From Capsicum annuum (taxonomy: Eukaryota; Streptophyta; Magnoliopsida; Solanales; Solanaceae): a stretch of DNA of 64,000 nucleotides. The position numbers and the translations under genes are program-made. The notes beneath the pieces were generated by a model, which saw only the letters and a list, made by a program, of their open reading frames with translations, ran no database searches and had not been told where the DNA came from. This document shows, piece by piece, positions 56,094 through 64,000 of this stretch (position 1 is its first letter; each line of letters begins with the position of its first letter). Location of the stretch: assembly GCF_002878395.1 (NCBI RefSeq), contig NC_061115.1, positions 150,595,368 through 150,659,367 of the forward strand, read 5' to 3'.

Positions 56094-58946
56094 TGTCACG
56101 CGCGACCCTTCACTAGTGAGTCAATTAAACAAACCGATACAAAAGAGAAATAATGCTCAAATCCCGTGGTCAGTTTTTTAGAATAAAGCTAAACCATATA
56201 ATATAGTAAATGTAGAAGGAAACGTAACCAGCACTAAATCCATAATTCCCAAAACCAGGTGTCAATAGTGTAACAACATATCTAATACAACTTGAGTCCA
56301 CATTGATTCATAGGATAACCCAAAAACATGAAAAACCTTATCTATGAAATACAATAAAGATATAGTCTTATAAGAAAATTAGTAGAAAGCATCCGGACGT
56401 CTAAAAGTAAAACACTACCATAAAAGCTCCAACATTACCCAAATCATGCAATATGGTATGCACCCAAACCTGAATCTTCACCAGATAGGCACAACAGAAG
56501 TCAGTGCGGTCCATTTGTACTCAATAGGTATCATAGGCCAACCAAGCAAAGTAGAAAATAAAGCATACAAAAACACACCATGGGCACGTCGCCTATGATC
56601 AGAAAATGTCCCTAAACATTAGCCCACATCAACTGCACTAATAGCTCTAATATATCTCATATATTGCAGTAACACAATAGGGTAGAACACAAGTATACAT
56701 TACATCACGCAAAAGTAAAACAAAGGAGAACATGTATATACAAGATCAACAAATACAAGTAAAGGAAGATAAAACAAATCGATACCTGACAAGTCATTAT
56801 GACAATATAATCACAACATAAACATAATAAAATAAATGCAATTTATGTGATGATAATGATGATAATAATACACGAGATTGTCTCACAACCTTCGGGATCG
56901 ACGCACAATCCCTGTAAATATCTACGAAGCTAAAGTTTCCCAATGTAGGACCCATGGGAAGTTCGTCAACCCCTATACAATCCATATATCATATCTTGTC
57001 CCTAATACTTCCCTCGGGAAGGATTTTATAAGATACTAAAATATCTCTTCCCGACACATCCTTCGGGGAGGGTTTTACAAAGGTGTTTCCAGTGTTTCTT
57101 AGTGTTGCTATGGTAGCACCAATGTTTCATGAATGAGTATGATATGAGGATGTAATACTCATAATCAATCCACAATGACTATTTCAACAACAAATCACAA
57201 TGAGTATTTCCCCAACCAACCACAATGAGTATTTTCACAATCAACCATAATGAGTATTCCACAACCATGTGAGCCAATTAAATACTTCTTATTTCCAACC
57301 ATCCATGAATTTCCACATGATTCACAAGCCACAAGAGTATTAATATATCAAAACATACAAATCGCACCATAGTAGGCATTTTAAACAGTAAAATACAATT
57401 ATTCACATGTATTTCAGGCTATCAACATCACAGATGACCCCACACGGTCACACACATCACATAATATCTCAAAACCAATAGTTACATCTCATATAGGCCC
57501 CCACAAAGGCACAACACATAGAAATCCATTTTCATGATTAGTTCTCACTCTTAATATGCATTTTGTATGAACATTCACTACCAAACCCTATATGAAAGAG
57601 TTAAGACATAACCTACATCGAATGCCAAAACCTGTCCGCTACACTTCGACCACAAACTCCTACTCCTAAAAAACGATCCCAAAATCAACAAATATATCAA
57701 AATATAGAATCTACGTGTCAAAATAAAGCCAACAATATTAATATTGTCTACTTTCAATTCGGGGTCAAAATGGACCCCCAAAATAGATTTTCAAAAAAGA
57801 AGGGCAAATTGTAATTTTATTTCAAAAACATGTTCCTCATATTTTTCTGAGTCTATAGCTGAAAACCCGAACAAAAATGAGTTAAAAAACAAGGTCTAAA
57901 TCGCTAAAAACTTATTTTTAAAGTTAACCGGGTGAAATCTTCAAAATCCATTTTGAAATCAAGATTTGAAGATGTATTTCAAATGAAATCAAGCAGAAAC
58001 TGATAATGTTAGTACTAGAAGCTCATATAAGTTAAAAGGGGTTGAAATCGGGGTTTAATTTGAAGAAATACAATTTTGGACCTTGGGAAAAAATACACAA
58101 TTTCCACTTTAAAATCCGGATTAGAACAAGAATTCAATGATAAAGATGGAATAATTTAGTTAAGATAGATGTACTGGAGCATACCAAAGCTTAGAGGTGA
58201 AGAAAATAGCTCAAAACAATGAAACAAACTCCAAGTCTCTAAAATGGTGAAATATGGCGAAACCAAGTATATATACTCAAGTTCCGCGATCATAGACCAT
58301 GATCGGGATCATGGTTCTTGATTATAGGGACGCATCGTAATCGCAACTGTGGCTCGTAATCACGTTTGTGCCTCCCAATTATGACATCTCGACTGTCAGC
58401 CATTTTGCGATCACAGGTGCAATAGGTAGCAGGTGCACCAGCTGGGGATTTCGGTAAATTTCATTCACCCTAGGCCTCTTGGAATTAATCCATAATCGCA
58501 TCAATGCAAATGAAATATGCTACTTTATCAAGTTCAACACTCTAGACTAAATAACGGTATCAAATTTTCAAAAAAATATCATTTTAAAATAGTTGATCCT
58601 CAAAATTCAAAATCACAACTTAAAGCTAAAGGTCGAAACCATATTTAAAAGCCATAAAGACACATCAAACATGTTACCACCCTAAAAATGATGTTTCAGA
58701 TCTACTGGCGTAGTCCGTTCTGCCATCTATCACTAGAATCAAAGATAACCAAGAAAGTCCACAATAAGGATCTCGAAGCCATCAAAAATCATAATATCAC
58801 ATAAGTGGTACTGAAATGAATCCAAAAGTATCAATAACCTCCACACCCCTAAAAATACCAAAATGCAACTATGGGGAGACGTAAAATAGTCATTTCACAC
58901 AAAAACACATATTTCACTTATTTTATCAAAAATTTAGATTGTTACA
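56094..58946 (-). repeat. LTR I (3' LTR), 2.85 kb
   Basis: On the minus strand it begins TGTAACAATC at 58946, right after a PPT-like tract, and ends GGGTCGCGCGTGACA at 56094, inside J's protease. The U3 block 58280-58440 is rich in GATCATGATC/GATCGCGAT words, like G (21100-21260) and K. A 25 bp tandem repeat lies at 57172-57266. Confidence 0.82.
57172..57266. repeat. 25 bp tandem repeat in LTR I, about 4 units
   Basis: Units such as ACAATGAGTATTTCCC-CAACCAACC and ACAATGAGTATTTTCACAAT-CAACC are 25 bases each by count, with a fourth partial unit. Diverged at a few positions per unit. Confidence 0.85.
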
Positions 58947-58970
58947 TCATTCACCACTACAAACCTAGTT
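58947..58970 (-). other. Element I polypurine-tract region
   Basis: On the minus strand GGTTTGTAGTGGTGAATGA directly precedes TGTAACAATC. It is a purine-biased but imperfect tract, similar to that of G. Confidence 0.6.
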
Positions 58971-58989
58971 TGTTCTCAAACTATGGTAA

Positions 58990-59330
58990 ATTAATAGAAG
59001 AATTAACAAAGAGCTGGGGATAAGAATCACATATATCAGACTCAACCTCCCAAGTAGCCTCATCTACTGGTCGATGTAGCCACTGAACCTTAACCATAGA
59101 TATAACTCTAGAGCGTAACTATCTAACATCCTTTCCCAAAATAGAGACCGTCTCCTTAACAAAAGACAATGTCTTATCTAATTGAACCGACTACCAACGA
59201 ATAACATGAGACTCATCTAGAATATAATGGAGAAACATAGAAACATGGAAAACTGGATGAACAATTGATAGGTCTGGGGGAAAAGCCAACTCATAGGTGA
59301 CACGACCTAAACTGGGGCCTTGTATAATGG
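58990..59330 (-). pseudogene. Element I integrase C-terminus and chromodomain
   Basis: The minus strand reads YELAFPPDLSIVHPVFHVSM, then LHYILDESHVI and SVQLDKTLSFVKEPVSILGK. It then gives the chromodomain core DVRQLRSRVISMVKVQWLHR and PVDEATWEVESDI. The motif series (VKVQW, P-EEATWE) is typical of the chromovirus chromodomain and is the most complete one in the window. Upstream GPY/F residues are blurred, and the rest of integrase is absent. Confidence 0.8.
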
Positions 59331-59709
59331 GCATCTTAAGTCAAACTAGGACTAGGGACAACCCAAGTTACCCAACTTAACCTCCAAACAAGTACCTTGA
59401 GTCGGATGAATTTCAAACATATTAGAAAATAACATTTAGTACAATTCTAAACTCTGGGATAGGTCCATAATCGTGACCAACCCAAGAAAGTCCAACCATC
59501 GAACACCCAACCAATAGCCATACTAAAACAAAAATAATAACCAAGTATAAGTCCAAAACATGATAGGATGGAAAAATCATAAATATAGTCAAATAGTATT
59601 AGCCCCAATACCAATGCGAATACTAAGGCTGGCACCACTTCATACACCGCGCATACCAACACGTAGTAGTCCCACAGAGCCTCTAACAGAAAGTAAAACA
59701 ATACTCTGT
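59331..59709. other. Unassigned stretch between I remnant and LTR F
   Basis: It should contain more of I's integrase if I continued unbroken, but I see no catalytic motif. A minus-strand open frame of 147 codons (59447-59890) crosses the predicted LTR F edge. It is rich in Phe, Leu and Tyr and is best explained by C-poor composition. Confidence 0.4.
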
Positions 59710-61784
59710 TGGGACATACCCTAACGCATAACAAAAACCAATGTCTATGAAATAACAAGAGTATGTAAAGACATCCATAACATGAAATTAAGCCTTTAGG
59801 AATATAGAAGCTAACCACTTTAATCAAAAAGTGGATCCCAAATTTAATTACTAAGAAGGATGAGCAGAATGGCCCGTTTTTGCTTTGCATAGGGATACAG
59901 CCTCCCGAGGATGGGTTAGTGGGTGAATGCTAGAATGCACTCAGGATTAGGATAAACTAATGCCAACCATTAAAACTAAGAAACCAACCATATGCATTCA
60001 CAACCAAACATACATACATATATATATAACGATGCTGGGAAAGGGAACCGGGTTTAGCATGCCCTTAAAACCATTAACCTCAGTATGTGTAGCTTAACCA
60101 TCCTAAAACTATCGACATGCTATATAGGTCTAGTGTAACCTCCTGAATGGGCCCCGAAGTATCTAGCCGTATTAACCATAAATACCATAGGAATAGGTGA
60201 TTCCCGAGTACCTTTTACTCTCCATGATACATATGTACAAGTGTACTTAGGGAATTCTCATGTACCTCATAAGTATAATATGTGGTCTCTATGATGAATC
60301 CTTGTGGAGAGAAACATGATTTTCCAGTGTTCGTCTGTTGGACTCATACCTTTATGGTTAGCTATCACACACCGTCATTATTTCCCAATTAAAACCATTA
60401 CCGCATAACCAAACCACTATTCCTTTTATTATTCAACAAGGCTATAAGTAGTAGTACAGTCATACTGACTATAGCTAGCAAGAAATGTCCTTAGCCATCC
60501 CTTTTAAGTAAGGGATTCCCATGTACTCATTACATTATTATGTTGACTTGGGGGTGTCCCATGTACCCCACAAGTATTTTTTTATGAAGTTTGCTTAGGG
60601 ATTCCCTTGTACCCTACAAGGCTTTAAATTAGAACAACCATAACCACCAAAACTTTACCATTTAACCATTCCAAATCATTTAAACCATTTATACCATTTA
60701 GGATTCCATTACCAAGTTATACCATGCATAGTTCTATGAAAGTCCAACAATTTAATAAAAAACCTTCTTATAGGCATTTTATCAAACAAGTTGGGGGCAT
60801 AGTATTTTCAAAGCCAAAATCAAGTACCAATTAACCATTCCCATGCAACTAATTGTTCAGACCACTATAATAATATGAAAACCATAAGTAAAAGATATAA
60901 GAAAACCGTTACCATCCATTGTAACCTAAACCCCCAACATATATTGGAAAACCCAAAACCATACAATAATATGCCATGAAAACAATCAATAAAACACTTC
61001 TTTAGTTGGAACAAACAATAAGGAGGGAGTACATGACTTAGATAAAGAAGATGATGGAGAGATATCACCTTTATAAGTCCCAAATAGACCATCTTGAAGG
61101 AAACCCTAACCTTCTATAACCTAAGAGCCTTGAGAGAATTTGAGAGTGTTTAAGAGAGTTTGATTGATTGTAAGTATGTTAATGAAGCCCTAAAAATGTG
61201 ATTTATATCGTTGGTATCATAATAGGTTAAATGGGGAAATATCCAAATTACCCCTAACATAAATTGTTTAAAATTCCCATAAGATGGTATGACCAAGCCA
61301 CCTCAACCGTACCCTAGGGTACAAGTGGTACCCTTATCTCGTACCCTAGGCCTTCCCTTGGATCCCAACACTGCCCAATAAATGACCACCCAAGCCAAAC
61401 CATACCCAAGCATACAAATAGTACCCTTAATCTCTACCCATAACAAAATCATGAGAGGTTGAACACTATCCAACGTATGAGTTGGACTATAAAACTCATA
61501 CCCTATCCTCAAAACTCATGGTGTGCCACTCGTACTCAGATCCAAGTTACGTTACTAAGTTTCAGATTAAGTAAAGGAAAACCCAAACCAACGACCCATC
61601 ATCAACCATACAAGTAGTACCCACCTAGTTGTACCCATTCCAAAACTCAGCAACCCAAAATTGGACAATATACTACTGGGTCACCTGAATCATACCCTAT
61701 CATATGACTAGTACCCTTGATCGTATCATATCCAGAAGCTAAAAATTAGGAAATTTTATAAAGGTGAAAACCCAAGGTGTTTCA
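59710..61784 (-). repeat. Element F 3' LTR, about 2.07 kb
   Basis: On the minus strand it starts TGAAACACCTTGGG at 61784 and ends GGGTATGTCCCA near 59710. The left edge was placed by comparison with E's LTR end (GGGGTATGTCA). Shared blocks with E (GTAGGGACGTAGCCTC near 46308 against CATAGGGATACAGCCTCC near 59889) run in the same order. The left edge could be off by a few bases. Confidence 0.7.
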
Positions 61785-61800
61785 GTCTATCGCTCTAGGA
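61785..61800 (-). other. Element F polypurine-tract region
   Basis: On the minus strand TCCTAGAGCGATAGAC precedes TGAAACACC, with lead-in CATTCGAGGATGATTAA shared with D and E. The tract itself is impure. Confidence 0.65.
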
Positions 61801-61984
61801 TTAATCATCCTCGAATGATGGGTAAGGTAGTGCAATAACCAATTACACCCCAACATAACTATTCCAACCTTTAACTAAATTGGAAAATAAAGATGCAAAG
61901 GAATCAACCTTCCTGTAATCAAGTAAGAAAAAAACGATCTGATCAAGAACACATACCTTAAGAATGAATATCTAGAGAAGAAAA

Positions 61985-62440
61985 AAATGCGGATACTGGG
62001 ACTTCATGTCCTATTCTACTTCCCAAGTAGCTTTTTCCACCCTGTGGTTCAATCATAGAACCTTAATTGAAGCTACATCCTTGATCCATAAATGACAAAC
62101 CTGTCGATCCAAGATCTCAATCGGGATCTTCTCTTAAGACAAAAAATCTGAGATACCTAATTGTTCCAAAGGAAAAACTGGTGAAGGATCACCTATACAC
62201 TTTCTCAACATAGAGACATAGAATACCGAATGAGTGGATCACAAACCAGAAGGAAATTCCAATTCATGTGCCACATTAGCAACCCTACTCAAAACAACAT
62301 TAAGACCAATATACCGGGGGCTGAGATTCCCCTTTTTCTCAAATTACACTACTCTCTTCATTGGAGATGCCTTTAGGCACACCCTATCTCCAACCTCAAA
62401 ATCTAAGTCCTTACGCCTTACATTCGATAGGACTTTTGGA
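61985..62440 (-). pseudogene. Element F integrase C-terminus and chromodomain
   Basis: The minus strand reads DFEVGDRVCLKASPMKRVV (stop) and FEKKGNLSPRYIGL (GPY/F-type module, with PF replaced). It continues VANVAHELEFPSGL and VSMLRKCIGDPSPVFPLEQL. The chromodomain reads EKIPIEILDRQVCHLWIKDV with SIKVLW, then HRVEKATWEVE. Four or so stops interrupt. It is followed by about 185 bases of 3' UTR before the PPT. Confidence 0.82.
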
Positions 62441-63425
62441 GACTTTAGGCAGCCTTAAGCACATCCGAATTGCCTTTACCTTTTCCATATCCTGATTAAT
62501 CAAATCTAGGCTAAACATATCCGTCTCACCAAGCTCAAACCATCTAATAGTAGATCTACACCTCCTAATTTACAATGCCTCAAAAGGGGTTATCCCAATG
62601 CTAGAATTACAGTTACTATTGTAAGTAAACTCTACAATAGGTAGATGCTCAACCCAATTACCACCATAGTCAATCACACAAGCACGAAGCATATCCTCAA
62701 ATATATGAATAGTCCTTTCTTCTTTCCCACCCTTCTACGGGTGAAAAGTAGTACTCAAACTAACATTAGTACCTAAAACCTTCTAAAAGGATCACCAAAA
62801 GTGAGATAAAAACTGCATACCACGATCTGAGATAATCAAAATAGGTCCTCCTTTCAGCTTCTTAATCTCATGAAGATACAAACCCACATAATCCTTACCC
62901 GAAAAGTTAGTCCTCACTAGGAAGAAGTGAATCAACTTTGTCATACTATCAACGATGACCCAAACATAATCAAATTAGTTTTGAGATCGAGGAAGATGGT
63001 AATGAAATCCATATTGATCACCTCCCATTTCAATTCCAAAAATTCAATCTCCTTATACAAGCCTCCAGGCCTTATGTGCTCAACTTTCACTTGTTGACAC
63101 ACCAAATATTTGGCCACCAAAATAAGCCACATCCTTCTTCATACCATTCAACCAATGCATCTCCTTGAGATCATGATACATTTTTATATAACTAGAATGA
63201 ATAAAATATCGCAATTTATTCACCAAATTACCATTGATGTCAAATACCATTACCTTTTGCCAACCTACATCACCCTTGATTTTCATTAAGGCAAGATCTA
63301 AAAGTTGCTTCTCTTTAATTTCTACACCAAAAGAAGACCGAACAACTTTCGGTACAATTATACCACCATCCCTGGAGTCTAAAGGGCAGACTCCATGATC
63401 ATCCAAACAGTGAATATCCTTCACT
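62441..63425 (-). pseudogene. Element F integrase zinc-binding and catalytic core
   Basis: An N-terminal stretch (63424-63080) reads RYFIHSSYIKMYHDLKEMHW, GMKKDVAYF and, in the next frame, LVCQQVKVEHIRPGG. The His residues of the zinc site are present. The first catalytic Asp is in VINMDFITIF (about 62960), the second in LIISDRGMQFLSHF (about 62830), and the Glu in KEERTIHIFEDMLRACVIDY (about 62720). Then VEHLPIVEFTYNSNCNSSIG and FEALQIRRCRSTIRWFELGE follow. All three DDE residues remain. A frame change near 63090 and a few stops inactivate it. Confidence 0.87.
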
Positions 63426-63439
63426 AACTCCTACCTCTC

Positions 63440-63850
63440 CTTATCTACATATGCTTAATTCCATATGAAAAACTTTCAAAGAGAATCAACAACAACATTA
63501 GCCTAACCTGGATGGTAGTAAAGACTCATTTCATAATCCTTGAGAAGCTCAAGCTATCTCCTCCACTTGAGGTTAAGCTCTTCCTGAGTGAACACATACT
63601 ACACTCTTATGAATAGAAAATATGTCCATGTGCGCTCCATACAAATAGTACCACCAAATTTTTTATGCAAACACCACGGCTAAAAGCTCCAAATCATGGA
63701 TAGGATAGTTTATCTTATGCACCTTCTACTGCCTAGAAGAATAGGCCATCACCTTACCATGCTGCATCAAAACACAACCAAGTCCTACCCGGGATGCATC
63801 GCAGTAGACCACAAACCACTCATGGCCTTCTGGCAATGTCAAAACCAAAG
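63440..63850 (-). pseudogene. Element F RNase H
   Basis: The minus strand reads [20 protein letters not shown], then QHGKVMAYSSRQ, a stop, and IHDLELLAVVFA. It ends IWWYYLYGAHMDIFSIHKS. The catalytic Asp (YCDAS) and Glu (HDLEL) are intact, unlike in A and C. The frame breaks after HKS, and the GKANVVADALSR block is blurred (63480-63520). Confidence 0.85.
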
Positions 63851-64000
63851 ACGAAGTTAGCTTATCCTTCAGCTTCTCAAAATTACCCTCACAAGCATCC
63901 GACTAAGAGAACATTACCTTCTTCTGAGTCAACTTAGTCAATAGGGCAGCTATCATTAAAAAATTCTCAACAAACCTCCTGTAGTACCCATCCAAACCCA
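63851..64000 (-). pseudogene. Element F RT thumb, cut by window edge
   Basis: The minus strand reads GLDGYYRRFVENFLMIAALL, TKLTQKKVMFS, a stop, SDACEGNFEKLKDKL. This is the RT-RNase H connection block, equivalent to SFLG-x-YYR in A at 8640-8680. The fingers and palm lie outside the window. Confidence 0.85.

Larger units (their letters stand above)
59710..64000 (-). mobile_element. Element F: Ty3/gypsy chromovirus, 3' part, continues past the window
   Basis: In minus-strand order from the window edge: RT thumb, RNase H, integrase, chromodomain, PPT and 3' LTR (61784 to about 59710). Integrase retains all three catalytic acidic residues, unlike A, C, G and J, although stops are present. The LTR belongs with E and H (start TGAAACACC, end GGTATGTC). 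The 5' LTR, gag and most of RT lie to the right of 64000. Confidence 0.85.

Noticed and set aside
59447..59890. 147-codon minus-strand frame looking like a multi-pass membrane protein
   Set aside because: Phe/Leu/Tyr/Val-rich as expected from T- and G-rich, C-poor sense DNA; it crosses the predicted LTR F edge and has no recognisable family.

Overview
This is plant nuclear DNA made almost entirely of nested long-terminal-repeat (LTR) retrotransposons. I find no host gene, tRNA, rRNA or other non-transposon gene. The recognisable pol fragments are Ty3/gypsy chromoviruses with the order protease (PR), reverse transcriptase (RT), RNase H (RH), integrase (INT), chromodomain. LTRs are long (about 2.1-5 kb) and primer binding sites (PBS) resemble the 3' end of initiator-Met tRNA. 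This fits the Tekay/Del lineage in gene-poor, pericentromeric-type heterochromatin. The protease motif DPGA and the LTR motifs remind me of Solanaceae (Solanum or Capsicum), but that assignment is recollection, not a search.

Layout, with my own letters for the elements. 1-592 is unassigned. Element B (+, 598-20536) has both LTRs, a PBS, a polypurine tract (PPT) and a decayed gag but no pol. Its 5' LTR is split by a 1.16 kb LTR-like insertion (M, 3270-14930), which is itself split by a complete element A (-, 3467-13966, 10.5 kb, target-site duplication (TSD) ATATG). Beyond B come remnants of an older minus-strand element G (LTR plus INT/chromodomain, about 20.54-22.95 kb) and the start of a plus-strand LTR H (23134-24156).

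Element D (-, 24157-42734) has two LTRs, PBS and PPT, but its 3.7 kb internal region holds no recognisable pol. It contains a possible 0.67 kb solo LTR (L) and the complete element C (+, 26937-37249, perfect TSD CTATA). To its right lie E (-, 42735-48692, gag and a chromodomain tail only), a tandem-repeat-rich plus-strand LTR K (48693-53651), pol of J (-, 53652-56093), the 3' LTR and chromodomain end of I (-, 56094 to about 59.7 kb), and F (-, about 59710 to the window edge), whose integrase is the best preserved here.

All coding regions carry stops or frameshifts. B, D and E kept the cis signals needed for copying (LTR, PBS, PPT) but lost all or most of pol, so they look like non-autonomous passengers of A/C/F-type relatives. 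The most interesting structures are three. E's LTR has been lengthened by 197 bp through a duplicated polypurine tract. D is flanked by halves of different elements, which suggests a large deletion by recombination between two D copies (or an assembly join). The sense strand of several non-coding parts is strongly depleted in C.
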